A DNA stretch of 64,000 nucleotides from an uncultured Cryomorphaceae bacterium. Its GTDB lineage: Bacteria; Bacteroidota; Bacteroidia; Flavobacteriales; Schleiferiaceae. The stretch lies in assembly GCA_937120475.1 (NCBI GenBank), contig CAKZJV010000007.1:1070068-1134067 (forward strand), given 5' to 3'. Position numbers and translations under genes: made by a program. Below the pieces are notes generated by a model. The model saw only the letters and a list, made by a program, of their open reading frames with translations. It ran no database searches and had not been told where the DNA came from. Numbering within the stretch: position 1 is the stretch's first letter; every line of letters starts with the position of its first letter. Positions 19,345-28,329 of the stretch are shown one piece after another.

Positions 19345-20097
19345 CTACTCCTGTTTCAGTATCTGATCGCGCTTTTTACGCAACTCAAAGTTTTGACCCA
19401 GGTAAACTTTACGCACTTGTTCGTCATTAGCCAATTCCTCTGCCGAACCGGATTTCAGGATACGTCCCTCGAACATCAGGTAAGTACGGTCGGTAATAGC
19501 CAGGGTTTCCTGAACATTGTGGTCGGTAATCAAAATGCCGATGTTCTTTTCCTTAAGGGAAGCTACGATGCTCTGAATATCTTCCACCGCAATAGGATCT
19601 ACACCAGCAAAGGGTTCATCCAGCAAAATAAATTTTGGGTCAACCGCCAGGGCGCGGGCTATTTCGGTGCGCCTGCGCTCCCCCCCTGAAAGTAAATCAC
19701 CCCGGTTTTTACGGATGTGCTGCAAACCAAATTCATCCAGTAAGTTTTCCAGGCGCTGCCTTTGCTGCTCCCGCGATAGCCCGGCCATTTCCAAAACACC
19801 CATGATATTCTGCTCCACGCTCAGCTTCCGGAATACCGAAGCCTCCTGCGCCAGGTAGCCGATACCCTTTTGCGCACGTTTGTACATGGGGTTTTTCGTA
19901 ATCTCCTCATTATCCAGGTAAACATGGCCTTGATTGGGTTTTATCAGGCCCACTACCATATAAAACGAAGTGGTTTTACCGGCACCATTGGGCCCCAGCA
20001 AACCCACAATCTCGCCTTGGTTAACGTCAAAACTCACCCCTTTTACCACGGTACGGCTGCGGTACTTCTTCACAATATTTTCAGCTCTTAGCTTCAT
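19345..20097 (-). CDS. lptB: LPS export ABC transporter ATPase LptB
   Basis: ATPase that, with LptFG, drives lipopolysaccharide extraction from the inner membrane. The 250-residue protein has Walker A GPNGAGKT (residues 35-42), the ABC signature [16 protein letters not shown] and Walker [14 protein letters not shown] followed by the H-loop [29 protein letters not shown] is the Q-loop region typical of LptB. The C-terminal tail is Lys-rich. The gene lies 34 bases after tatC. lptF and lptG are not in the window. Confidence 0.96.
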   Translation of the reverse strand: MKLRAENIVKKYRSRTVVKGVSFDVNQGEIVGLLGPNGAGKTTSFYMVVGLIKPNQGHVYLDNEEITKNPMYKRAQKGIGYLAQEASVFRKLSVEQNIMGVLEMAGLSREQQRQRLENLLDEFGLQHIRKNRGDLLSGGERRRTEIARALAVDPKFILLDEPFAGVDPIAVEDIQSIVASLKEKNIGILITDHNVQETLAITDRTYLMFEGRILKSGSAEELANDEQVRKVYLGQNFELRKKRDQILKQE

Positions 20098-20131
20098 CCT
20101 CTTGTTTTTGGTGGCTGTGCAATAAATATAC

Positions 20132-20968
20132 CTATTGCCCGGCCTCCTGGTTTCGTAAACGTTCTTTTTCCTGCCGTTTCACCACGCGGGCACATATTTT
20201 AATACTGATTTCATACAGAACCACTATGGGTAGCGAAACCAAAACCTGGCTGGAAATATCAGGAGGCGTAATTATAGCCGCCAATATTAAGGTAACCACA
20301 AAAGCATGCCTGCGGTATTTCCGCATCCAGGCGGGGGTAAGCAGGCCTATCTTAGCCAGGAAATACACTAATATGGGTAATTCAAAAATGAGCCCGGTAC
20401 TGAGTGTTACGGTTGATACGGTGGAAATAAACGAGTTCAGGTCGATAAGGTTGGTTACTTCCCGGCTTACCGTGTAAGTACCTAAAAACTGTACGGAGAG
20501 CGGTACAATCAGGAAATAACCGAATAAAACGCCCAGTATAAAAAGGAAGGAAGCGAAAAAGATAATCCCGCGTGAATACTTGCGCTCCGTTTTATGCAAG
20601 CCGGGTTTGATAAACCGCCAAACCTCGTACAATACGTAGGGAAAGGCCAGGATAAAACCGGCAATGAGCGATACCCAAACGTGGGTACTGAACTGCCCCG
20701 CCATGCGGGTATTCAAAATTTCGAAAGGCATTTCATCCAGGCAAAAAAGCTCCTTGATGTTCATAGCCCTCGAAAAATCACAAAACAAGCGGTAAGTAAT
20801 AAAATTCGGGTCTTTAGGACCGAAAATTATTTCATCAAACAGAATACCTTTGCCAATGAAACAAACCACTGCGAACAATACAATGGCAGCGGAGGAACGT
20901 ACCAGGTGCCAACGCAACACTTCCAGGTGCTGTAAAAAGGACATCGTTCCGCTTGTGTTCTTAGCCAT
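20132..20968 (-). CDS. tatC: Sec-independent translocase subunit TatC
   Basis: Membrane core of the twin-arginine translocase, which receives folded proteins carrying RR signal peptides. The 278-residue protein has six predicted membrane helices and the conserved N-terminal block [17 protein letters not shown]. Also seen are the [15 protein letters not shown]-like segment ([17 protein letters not shown]) and [15 protein letters not shown] longer periplasmic loop after helix 1 (about residues 45-80) contains two cysteines, which is common in Bacteroidota. TatA/B are not in the window. It is divergent from recQ and followed by lptB. Confidence 0.96.
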   Translation of the reverse strand: MAKNTSGTMSFLQHLEVLRWHLVRSSAAIVLFAVVCFIGKGILFDEIIFGPKDPNFITYRLFCDFSRAMNIKELFCLDEMPFEILNTRMAGQFSTHVWVSLIAGFILAFPYVLYEVWRFIKPGLHKTERKYSRGIIFFASFLFILGVLFGYFLIVPLSVQFLGTYTVSREVTNLIDLNSFISTVSTVTLSTGLIFELPILVYFLAKIGLLTPAWMRKYRRHAFVVTLILAAIITPPDISSQVLVSLPIVVLYEISIKICARVVKRQEKERLRNQEAGQ

Positions 20969-20991
20969 TTTAAAAATTCATTGCGAGCCGG

Positions 20992-21026
20992 CAAAGGTCT
21001 TAATTTTAGGAAAACGCGTTAACAAA
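20992..21026 (-). promoter_or_regulatory. Possible promoter of tatC-lptB
   Basis: On the minus strand TTTG (plus 21023-21026) is followed after 23 bases by GACCTTTG (20992-20999), one mismatch from TAnnTTTG. It lies about 25 bases before the tatC ATG. Near-consensus only. Confidence 0.4.
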
Positions 21027-21111
21027 TTACTTTGAACATTGTGGGCTTACAATATTTTTTAAATAAGGCGTTTGTACTATCTTAGAGAAAATTCAAAATT
21101 ATAATTGAGTA

Positions 21112-23316
21112 GTGGGATTGGAAACACAGGAATTGTCGGTGCAGAAGAGCTTAAAGAAGTTCTTCGGCTTTGATAATTTCAAGGGAAATCAGAAGGCTGT
21201 AATTCAAAGCGTAATTGAAGGTCACGACACTTTCGTGATCATGCCAACCGGGGGAGGAAAATCATTGTGCTACCAGTTGCCTGCACTAATGCAGGAAGGA
21301 ACGGCCATAGTGGTATCACCCCTTATTGCATTAATGAAAAACCAAGTGGACAGTATCCGTGGTTTCTCCGAAAGTAACGGAGTGGCCCATGTACTGAACT
21401 CCTCCTTAACCAAAAGGGAAACGGAACAGGTGAAATCGGATATTACCGATGGTGTCACCAAACTGCTGTACGTTGCCCCCGAATCATTGACCAAAGAGGA
21501 AAACATCGAGTTCCTGCAACAGGCCAGGGTTTCCTTTTTTGCCATCGATGAGGCCCATTGTATTTCGGAATGGGGGCATGACTTCCGGCCCGAATACCGC
21601 AACCTGCGCAGCATTATGGAAAAAATAGGCCGTAAGCCGGTTATTGCCTTAACCGCTACCGCCACACCCAAGGTGCAGAACGATATTCAAAAAAACCTGG
21701 GCATGGAAAACGCCCTGGTATATAAAGCTTCCTTTAACCGCCCTAACCTCTATTACGAGGTGCGCCCGAAAACTAAAAATGTGGACCGGGACATTATCAA
21801 ATTCATCAAGGGGCACATGGGTAAAAGCGGTATTATTTACTGCCTGAGCCGGAAAAAGGTGGAAGAACTGGCCCAAACCCTGCAGGTAAACGGAATAAAG
21901 GCCCTGCCCTATCATGCCGGGCTGGACGCAAAAAGCCGTGTAAAACATCAGGATGCCTTTTTAATGGAAGAGGCTGATGTGATTGTGGCAACCATTGCCT
22001 TCGGGATGGGTATTGACAAACCAGACGTACGTTTTGTAATTCACTATGATATGCCCAAGAGCCTGGAAAGCTATTACCAGGAAACCGGAAGGGCTGGCCG
22101 CGATGGTGGTGAAGGGATTTGCGTTGCCTTTTATTCATACAAGGACATTGAGAAGCTGGAAAAATTCCTGCACGGAAAACCGGTTTCAGAGCAGGAAATA
22201 GGCATGCAACTGCTGCAGGAGGTGGTTTCATTTGCCGAAACTTCCATGAACCGCAGGAAGTTTATACTGCATTATTTCGGAGAAGAATTTGACGAGGAAA
22301 AAGGCCCCGGTGCCGAAAATGACGATAATACGCGCTACCCCCGTAAAAAATTCGAAGCCAAGGAGGATGTAAAGCTGGTGCTCGAAACCATTCGATCTAC
22401 CAACGAACGCTTTAAGGCCCAACCCATTATTCAGATTTTAACCGGTCAGCAAACCACCATGCTCAAGCAGTACAAAGCTGAAAACCTGGAGCAGTTCAAC
22501 GAAGGGGCCGATAAGGATGAAAAGCACTGGATGAGTGTGATCCGGCAGGCAATTGTGGGCGGTCTTCTCAAAAAGGATATTGAAAAATACGGGGTTCTCC
22601 TGCTTACCGATGAAGGCCTGGGTTTTATTGAAAAGCCGGTAAGCTTTATGATTGCCGAAGATCACGACTATGAGGAGGAAGAGGAAGATGAAATCATTAC
22701 CGACCAAAAGTCATCAGGAGCCGCCCTGGACAAGCAGCTATTTGATATGCTGAAGGATCTTACCCGTAAAGTGGCTAAACAAAAAGGCGTGCCCCCTTAT
22801 GCCGTTTTCCAGGAAAACTCGCTCAATGAAATGGCTATAAACTACCCCACCACTCTGGATGAGTTGAAAAACATCAGCGGTGTAGGTGAAGGAAAGGCCA
22901 AAAAGTTTGGGAAGCCCTTTGTGGAAATGATCCAGAACTACGTAGAGGAGAATAACATTGATCGCCCGGATGACTTTGTAGTAAAGTCGGTAGTGAATAA
23001 ATCGGGCCTCAAGGTCTATATCATTCAAAGTACCGATCGCAAATTACCGCTGGAAGACATTGCTTCGGCCAAAGGCCTTTCAATGGACGACCTGCTTACC
23101 GAGATAGAACACATTGTAAATAGCGGTACCAAGGTGAACATTGACTACGCCATTGAAAGTGTACTGGACGAGGAGCAGATGGAGGAAATACATGAGTATT
23201 TCATGGAGGCGGAAAGCGAAGATCTTGCCGAGGCTATTGAGGAGTTTGACGGAGATTATGAAGAGGAGGAATTGCGCCTGATGCGGATCAAATTTATGAG
23301 TGACGTAGCCAACTAA
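21112..23316 (+). CDS. recQ: RecQ-family DNA helicase lacking the zinc cysteines
   Basis: 3'-5' DNA helicase for recombination and fork repair. The 734-residue protein starts with GTG. Helicase motifs are intact: Walker A PTGGGKS (residues 45-51), IDEAHCISEWGHDFRPEY, ALTATATPKV, YHAGLDAKSR, TIAFGMGIDKPDVR and QETGRAGRDG. The RQC part follows (FILHYFGEEFDEEKGPG), but the four cysteines that bind zinc in E. coli RecQ are replaced by acidic and small residues. An HRDC domain (FQENSLNEMAINYPTTLDEL) and a C-terminal helix-turn-helix-like, Glu-rich tail complete it. I think related Bacteroidota RecQ proteins share the missing cysteines, so this may be lineage-typical. It is first in a plus-strand row with the VOC gene. 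Confidence 0.94.
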   Translation: MGLETQELSVQKSLKKFFGFDNFKGNQKAVIQSVIEGHDTFVIMPTGGGKSLCYQLPALMQEGTAIVVSPLIALMKNQVDSIRGFSESNGVAHVLNSSLTKRETEQVKSDITDGVTKLLYVAPESLTKEENIEFLQQARVSFFAIDEAHCISEWGHDFRPEYRNLRSIMEKIGRKPVIALTATATPKVQNDIQKNLGMENALVYKASFNRPNLYYEVRPKTKNVDRDIIKFIKGHMGKSGIIYCLSRKKVEELAQTLQVNGIKALPYHAGLDAKSRVKHQDAFLMEEADVIVATIAFGMGIDKPDVRFVIHYDMPKSLESYYQETGRAGRDGGEGICVAFYSYKDIEKLEKFLHGKPVSEQEIGMQLLQEVVSFAETSMNRRKFILHYFGEEFDEEKGPGAENDDNTRYPRKKFEAKEDVKLVLETIRSTNERFKAQPIIQILTGQQTTMLKQYKAENLEQFNEGADKDEKHWMSVIRQAIVGGLLKKDIEKYGVLLLTDEGLGFIEKPVSFMIAEDHDYEEEEEDEIITDQKSSGAALDKQLFDMLKDLTRKVAKQKGVPPYAVFQENSLNEMAINYPTTLDELKNISGVGEGKAKKFGKPFVEMIQNYVEENNIDRPDDFVVKSVVNKSGLKVYIIQSTDRKLPLEDIASAKGLSMDDLLTEIEHIVNSGTKVNIDYAIESVLDEEQMEEIHEYFMEAESEDLAEAIEEFDGDYEEEELRLMRIKFMSDVAN

Positions 23317-23328
23317 TTAAAGGTAATT

Positions 23329-23703
23329 ATGAAAATACCCGAAGGTTACCAGGCACTTATGCCCTACCTCATTCTTAGTAATGCGCACGACTTCCTGGCC
23401 TTCGCCAGGGAAGCTTTTAACGCTAAGGAAAAAATGACCGTTAATCACGAAGACGGTAACCTGATGCACGCTGAGCTATGGTTCGGGGAGAGTGTATTGA
23501 TGATAGGGGGCAGTAGTGCCGAATATCCTCCCAATACTTCAGGGATGATGATTTACGTGGAAGATGCCGATAGTGCCTACCGTAAAGCCATTCAATTGGG
23601 AGCTGTGTCCCTGATGGAGCCCGAGGATAAGGAATACGGGCGAAGCTGCGGTGTTCGCGATCCCTGGGGCAACACCTGGTGGATTACCTCGGTCATAGAT
23701 TAG
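23329..23703 (+). CDS. VOC (glyoxalase/PhnB-like) protein
   Basis: 124-residue protein of the vicinal oxygen chelate superfamily. It has two beta-alpha-beta units, with PYLILSNAHDFLAFAREAF at the start and the typical end CGVRDPWGNTWWIT. The pattern resembles PhnB-like and uncharacterised glyoxalase/bleomycin-resistance-like proteins; substrate and metal dependence cannot be told from sequence. It starts 12 bases after recQ and ends 3 bases before the methyltransferase gene, so all three are probably one transcript. Confidence 0.85.
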   Translation: MKIPEGYQALMPYLILSNAHDFLAFAREAFNAKEKMTVNHEDGNLMHAELWFGESVLMIGGSSAEYPPNTSGMMIYVEDADSAYRKAIQLGAVSLMEPEDKEYGRSCGVRDPWGNTWWITSVID

Positions 23704-23706
23704 GTC

Positions 23707-24360
23707 ATGGATCAGGAAACTCAAAAAATTATAGCTGCGCACTTGCGTAAACCGGAAGGTGAAACAGGTATGGAAGTGGCTTATTATATGAATGAGGGTA
23801 ATGCGGGAATGAATCGCTTTGCCATCAGCAAACTTACACCTGAAACCAATCATAAGGTGCTGGAGATAGGGATGGGCAATGGTTATTTTGCCAAGGAGGT
23901 ACTGGAAAAAATACCCTTCGGGTTTTATACTGGTTTTGATTACTCGGCTACCATGGTAAGGGCAGCGGAAGAGTTGAACAAAGATAAAGTTGGAGAAGGC
24001 AGGATGCGTTTCCTGGAAGGTAAGGCCGCTAATATGCCCTTTGATGACGGATCTTTTGAATGGGTATTTACGTCAAATACCATATACTTTTGGGAAGAAC
24101 CGGCTAAAGAGCTTAAAGAAATAAAACGGGTATTGAAACCCGGTGGCACCTTGCTTTTAGCTATGCGGCCTGAAGAAACCATGAATAATATCCCTCTTAC
24201 TAAATACGGTTTCCATATAAGAACAAAAGAAACCGTTCATAATATGCTCCAAATGGGAGGCTTCACCGAAATTAAAACTGAGGAATTCTCTGAGGAAAAG
24301 GAAGACGCCAATGGGTCACCGGCTCAGTTAAAAACGATGGTGTTCAATTGCAAGGCATAA
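23707..24360 (+). CDS. Class I SAM-dependent methyltransferase
   Basis: 217-residue methyltransferase of the Methyltransf_11 type. The SAM-binding motif I is VLEIGMGNGYFAKEVL (about residues 52-67); acidic loop motif II follows with FDYSATMV, then FEWVFTSNTIYFWEEP and GGTLLLAMRP. It has no membrane segment and no substrate-defining domain, so the acceptor is unknown. It begins 3 bases after the VOC gene stop. Nothing odd is seen. Confidence 0.88.
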   Translation: MDQETQKIIAAHLRKPEGETGMEVAYYMNEGNAGMNRFAISKLTPETNHKVLEIGMGNGYFAKEVLEKIPFGFYTGFDYSATMVRAAEELNKDKVGEGRMRFLEGKAANMPFDDGSFEWVFTSNTIYFWEEPAKELKEIKRVLKPGGTLLLAMRPEETMNNIPLTKYGFHIRTKETVHNMLQMGGFTEIKTEEFSEEKEDANGSPAQLKTMVFNCKA

Positions 24361-24456
24361 AACTGATTTTCAATACGGTAAGAAATTTCTTTATGGCATG
24401 GATTCTGTAGCTTTACAGCGTGGGTCTGTCACCCCAAAGAATTACTGAAGATCGGA

Positions 24457-26139
24457 ATGAGAGGACTGAATTTAAACGCGCTTTCGGCATGGCTTGTCGG
24501 GGGCTTCTTTTTTTTAAACCTATCTGTTCAAGCCCAGAATATCAGCCAGCTACCGGTTATTAACCAAGGTATTTCCGCCAAAAAGTTACTGGTAAGTGAA
24601 AATAAAAACCGCATGCGCGGTCAGTCATGGTCCATCGTAGAAAGCTGGAGCAGTGAAGTTCATAATCTTTACAGCAACGGTAACTCCGTTTATTATGCCA
24701 AAAGTGTAAACAATGGTATTACCTGGAGTGAAGAACCCCTGCACCTGCACGGCCACCGGGATTCCTCTTCGGATAAACCGATGACCGTTTACCGGGCCGT
24801 AATGGGCACCGATAACCGGGGCAGTGTTCATATTTTCCTGGCTGAAAGTGAATACCGCTGGTCTAAAGGCAGCGTGTATCACTACTATCGGTCCAGGGCC
24901 AGTGATCATTTTACCCGAAAAGTACTTGATGAAAATGTTTCAGGCCCCGCCATGGGTGCCGATATGGACCTGGATATCGATTGCGGCAACCGCATCCACC
25001 TGGTGTATAACGTGGGGGAGCGATTCACCCGTTATGCCTTCTGGAATGGTGACCAATGGCAATTTTCAGATATCGCCTTCGGGGAGAGGCCCATCGGTTG
25101 TGCGGTTTCCTATGGTTTTGGCGATACTGTTCACGTAGCCATCGGGAGTGAAAACGGTTCACTGGGAGTAGCATCGCAAAAAATGGGCGCCAAAACCTGG
25201 CACTTCGAAGCCATTACCGAACCGGTTTACTGGGATTGTGACCTCGTAGTAGCCAATGATGGAAGCCTTTTTGTTACCTCCTCCTCTGCCGACCAGGCTA
25301 CCGATCCTCATTACAAGCTTTCTGTGAAACGCAAGGATGACGACCGGTGGACCACTTACCGTTTTGGTTACAGCAAAGCCAATAACGGAAATGCCCTTAG
25401 CCCGGTTATGAAAACCGATATTTCAGGCAAGCTGCACTTGTTGTATTACCTGCACCAGGCTGATTCCACCAGTGGCGACCGCCTGGCTTACCTCACCTCA
25501 ACGGATTTTGGCCAAAGCTGGAACCGGCAGTTAAGTGGTGATGATATCGGGGATTTTTCCGAAATGGCCTTCCCGGACCTGGATTGGAACGACCGGTTCA
25601 TTTTTATGGCTTACAAAAATGAGGAGGGCTACCCCGCCTTGTTACGCATAGGCCAAAACGTAGATTTGGAATCGATAGATCCCTGCAAGTATAAAAAGCC
25701 GGAGCGCGTAGCACTACAACAACCGGAAGAGGTTGAGAAGGAAAGGGAACCCGAACCCGAACCCGTTTACCGGGAAACCCGCAGGGACCCGGATGTGAAT
25801 AAGCGTGAAATCAGCACCCAGGGCGATTTTGCTACCCGGGATGATTTTGTGAAGGTGATCCTCAGGGATTATGAAGAGGTGGATGGGGATACTATTTCAC
25901 TGTACTATCGTGGAGAATGCCTGCTTTTCAACCAGGCCCTTGACTCCAGACCCACGGTTATAACGGTTGACCTGGTGCCCGGCTCCGAATCGGACCTGAT
26001 GATATTTGCCCGTAGTGAAGGAACACGCCCACCTTGTACGGTGGCTCTGGCCATTAAAGATTCTAAAAAAACCCAGCGTTACACTATACGTTCCAACTTA
26101 CAGAGTAACGGAGCCATAAAGCTCAAATCGGTGCGCTAA
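24457..26139 (+). CDS. Secreted Asp-box (sialidase-fold-like) protein of unknown function
   Basis: 560-residue secreted protein; signal peptide of about 26 residues ending SVQAQ. The first 400 residues look like a beta-propeller: two Asp-box motifs are visible (SVNNGITW near residue 86 and STDFGQSW near residue 350) among repeated Trp/Tyr/Asp-Gly segments. I do not see the arginine triad and Tyr/Glu pair needed to call a sialidase. A Glu/Pro/Arg-rich linker near residues 425-445 leads to a C-terminal beta-sandwich module of about 95 residues (VDGDTISLYY, RPPCTVALAIKD, SNLQSNGAIKL), a pattern shared by many Bacteroidota surface proteins. There is no T9SS sorting domain. Its 3' end overlaps the convergent phosphatase gene by 3 bases. 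Confidence 0.8.
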   Translation: MRGLNLNALSAWLVGGFFFLNLSVQAQNISQLPVINQGISAKKLLVSENKNRMRGQSWSIVESWSSEVHNLYSNGNSVYYAKSVNNGITWSEEPLHLHGHRDSSSDKPMTVYRAVMGTDNRGSVHIFLAESEYRWSKGSVYHYYRSRASDHFTRKVLDENVSGPAMGADMDLDIDCGNRIHLVYNVGERFTRYAFWNGDQWQFSDIAFGERPIGCAVSYGFGDTVHVAIGSENGSLGVASQKMGAKTWHFEAITEPVYWDCDLVVANDGSLFVTSSSADQATDPHYKLSVKRKDDDRWTTYRFGYSKANNGNALSPVMKTDISGKLHLLYYLHQADSTSGDRLAYLTSTDFGQSWNRQLSGDDIGDFSEMAFPDLDWNDRFIFMAYKNEEGYPALLRIGQNVDLESIDPCKYKKPERVALQQPEEVEKEREPEPEPVYRETRRDPDVNKREISTQGDFATRDDFVKVILRDYEEVDGDTISLYYRGECLLFNQALDSRPTVITVDLVPGSESDLMIFARSEGTRPPCTVALAIKDSKKTQRYTIRSNLQSNGAIKLKSVR

Positions 26140-27260
26140 AGAGCTCCGACCAGTTCCATCATTTTAGTGTAGATCTCCGTGTTTTGGTAAATACCGGTAA
26201 ATTTTTCGGCTCCCGGCCCAAAGGCTAAAACGGGTACCATGGTGGCACTGTGCCCACCCGTGGAAAAAGTAGGAACGATGGAATTGTAATCGCTTTGTTG
26301 GCCTTTAAAGGGCACCTCTTTTACTTCACTGGAAAGGGTAAAGCCACCCGTCTCATGATCAGCGGTTACAATTACGAGTGTATTACCGTCTTTTTCCGCG
26401 AAGTCAAACACCGCACCTACCATTTCATCAAAATCCAGGGTTTCGGTGATTACGTATTGTGCATCATTAGCATGACCGCCCCAGTCTATTTGGGAGCCTT
26501 CCACCATCATAAAAAAGGGGGTTTCCTTTTTTTCAAGATAGTTAAGCGCGAGCGTGGTAGCATCTTTAAGAAATGAACCACGGCCTTCGGTTATGCGGGG
26601 CATACCGTCATCGGCCAGCAAAAAGCCGTACTTCCGATTGCTCTCAATACGGGAAGCAGGCCATAGTGCCGTGGTGTCCACCGTATAACCTGCCTTAATC
26701 AGGGACTTCCAGTTTTCTTCCTTTTGAGTAAAGAATTTTCTACCGCCACCCGCAAAAAAATCCACTCCTGAAGGGGTCATGAAAGCTGCAATTTCAAAGG
26801 CCTTATTGCGGGAATCTACGTGGGCATAAAAAGAAGCCGGAGTGGCGTGAGTGATGGACGAAGTGGCGATAAGGGCGGTACTCTTACCCTGCTTTTGAAA
26901 ATACTCCAGTATGGTTTCAACGTGATTGGTATCCTGATCTACACCTATAGCGCCATTGTAAGTTTTCTTTCCTGCTGAAAGGGCGGTGGCACCCGCGGCA
27001 GAATCCGTTATTTTGTGCGAAGAGGCCGAAGTTTGACTCAGGCCTACCACCGGAAAACGGCTGAAATTGGGTTCTTCATTTTTGTAGAAATAGGTGGATG
27101 ACATTTGTGAGAGCCCCATTCCATCACCGATCAGTAAAATAATGTTTTTAACCGCAGGTTTTTTCCGCTCCTCAGTCTTAAAAGCAGTGACAAATAGCAG
27201 TGGAAAAACAATAACAGACATTAACAGGAGGGCTCGGATGAGCATGGACACGAACTTCAC
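26136..27260 (-). CDS. Alkaline phosphatase (PhoA family)
   Basis: Secreted phosphomonoesterase, 374 residues. Numbering from the GTG at 27260, D46 in LLIGDGMG is a metal ligand and S87 in TDSAAGATA is the nucleophile. THATPASFYAHVDSR, EGSQIDWGGHAND, TADHETGGF and STGGHSATMVPVLAFGPGA are the remaining metal-binding blocks, so the enzyme should be active. The N-terminus is a signal peptide or anchor; an ATG at 27245 (MLIRALLLMSVIV) is an equally good start. The length is short for the family but contains all catalytic parts. It overlaps the convergent upstream-numbered gene by 3 bases, leaving no room for a terminator between them. Confidence 0.94.
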   Translation of the reverse strand: MKFVSMLIRALLLMSVIVFPLLFVTAFKTEERKKPAVKNIILLIGDGMGLSQMSSTYFYKNEEPNFSRFPVVGLSQTSASSHKITDSAAGATALSAGKKTYNGAIGVDQDTNHVETILEYFQKQGKSTALIATSSITHATPASFYAHVDSRNKAFEIAAFMTPSGVDFFAGGGRKFFTQKEENWKSLIKAGYTVDTTALWPASRIESNRKYGFLLADDGMPRITEGRGSFLKDATTLALNYLEKKETPFFMMVEGSQIDWGGHANDAQYVITETLDFDEMVGAVFDFAEKDGNTLVIVTADHETGGFTLSSEVKEVPFKGQQSDYNSIVPTFSTGGHSATMVPVLAFGPGAEKFTGIYQNTEIYTKMMELVGAL

Positions 27261-27289
27261 GGTACGGTAGCTTTAAGAGTTTAGCGGCT

Positions 27290-27320
27290 TAAAAGTAAAT
27301 TAAAACTTCGGCTCACTCAA
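27290..27320 (-). promoter_or_regulatory. Possible promoter of the alkaline phosphatase gene
   Basis: On the minus strand TTG (plus 27318-27320) and TACTTTTA (27290-27297) are 20 bases apart; the -7 box has one mismatch to TAnnTTTG. It lies 30-45 bases before the candidate start codons. Confidence 0.35.
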
Positions 27321-27367
27321 TTGGTGTTATGGCCTGCCATTAACATTTTAAGAACTATCGTATTTCC

Positions 27368-27392
27368 AAAAAAAAACACCCCGAAGGGTGTT
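27368..27392 (-). terminator. Rho-independent terminator of the CX4CH T9SS protein gene
   Basis: Arms AACACCC (27375-27381) and GGGTGTT (27386-27392) with a 4-base loop, followed on the minus strand by a run of nine Ts. It begins 24 bases past the stop of the gene at 27417-28232. Confidence 0.85.
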
Positions 27393-27416
27393 CTTCTTAT
27401 GAAAAGGTAAAACCCT

Positions 27417-28232
27417 TTATATTTTTTGAAAGGTTTTAGTAGAACCTTCACCTTTTGTGGATTTAATGATATAAGTACCTACCGGTAATTCATCCGCGTT
27501 GTAAATCAGTAAGCCACTGGCATCCATATCCGTTTCATCCAGCTTAACCACTAAGCGACCCATTAAATCATAAATGAAAATATCTCCCATGCTTGCGGTG
27601 TACCCATCAACATGTAGTGTGTGTGAAACGGGGTTAGGAAAAACCTTAAAATCACTAACCGGGGTTTCCTCAATACCCACACCGCTGGCTTTAGAAAGAG
27701 TTAAACTTTGAGTAACAACTACATCACCGTTATTAGAACCATTGTTGTTGGTAAAATTAACCGCTACATAAACAGTGGTTTGATCCGGTGCCATTCCACT
27801 GTTCCAATCAAAGGTCCAGTTACGTACACCGCTGGTGGCTGATGTGCCTTGAAAAGTGTGGGTCACCGCGTTGTTGTTTCTCACCAACTTCGTTGCACTG
27901 TTTACCAAACTTATGGTACCTACGGCATTACCGGCCTCTTCTACGGTAGCTTCAAAACCCATTTTGGTAAGGTTACGCCCACCGTCATCGGCTGATATGG
28001 TAATGGTATAATCGGTATTCTCCAGGAATCCTGTAGCCGGGATATCGGTTGTAATATTAACCGCTTCAGTAGTTTGAGCCGGTCCGGAGTGACAACTGGA
28101 ATTGGCACAGGTACGATTATCACCCGGAGAGCCTGAATTACCGCCCGGAGATCCCGAGCTAAAGGTTACAGCCTTGTAGGATATCAGGCAGCAAGCGATT
28201 GCAAAAAGATAAACGAGTATTGATTTTTTCAT
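27417..28232 (-). CDS. T9SS cargo protein, choice-of-anchor V type, with CX4CH motif
   Basis: 271-residue secreted protein. After a signal peptide (residues 1-20) comes a Gly/Ser/Pro-rich strip (SSGSPGGNSGSPGD) and a CX4CH motif at C42-C47-H48 (TCANSSCHSG). This is the place where choice-of-anchor V proteins usually have a CxxCH-like haem site. A reelin-like beta-sandwich follows (residues 55-185). The last 75 residues are a type A T9SS sorting domain (FPNPVSHTLHV, DLMGRLV, LPVGTYIIK). It should therefore cross the outer membrane through the T9SS and be surface-anchored or released. Whether the motif binds haem is not known. It is a single-gene transcript with its own promoter box and terminator. 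Confidence 0.88.
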   Translation of the reverse strand: MKKSILVYLFAIACCLISYKAVTFSSGSPGGNSGSPGDNRTCANSSCHSGPAQTTEAVNITTDIPATGFLENTDYTITISADDGGRNLTKMGFEATVEEAGNAVGTISLVNSATKLVRNNNAVTHTFQGTSATSGVRNWTFDWNSGMAPDQTTVYVAVNFTNNNGSNNGDVVVTQSLTLSKASGVGIEETPVSDFKVFPNPVSHTLHVDGYTASMGDIFIYDLMGRLVVKLDETDMDASGLLIYNADELPVGTYIIKSTKGEGSTKTFQKI

Positions 28233-28254
28233 ATTCCTGTTTTAAGTTATTTCA

Positions 28255-28262
28255 CAAATCTA
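28255..28262 (-). promoter_or_regulatory. -7 promoter element of the T9SS cargo gene
   Basis: TAGATTTG on the minus strand is a perfect TAnnTTTG, ending 22 bases before the ATG at 28232. The upstream TTG element is not convincing. Confidence 0.45.
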
Positions 28263-28329
28263 TCTTTTTTTCTCAAAAATTTTCCTTTGCCTTACTTATC
28301 CAGGCTGTTTTTAACAGTTTTTCAGTGCC

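Noticed and set aside
25730-25780. Glu/Pro/Arg-rich stretch in the Asp-box protein as a tandem repeat
   Set aside because: It is a short low-complexity linker (EPEPEP) without regular repeat units.
28305-28317. Inverted repeat CTGTT-TTT-AACAG after the LytTR regulator gene, possible terminator
   Set aside because: On the minus strand, where the gene is read, no T-run follows the hairpin and the stem is only 5 bp.
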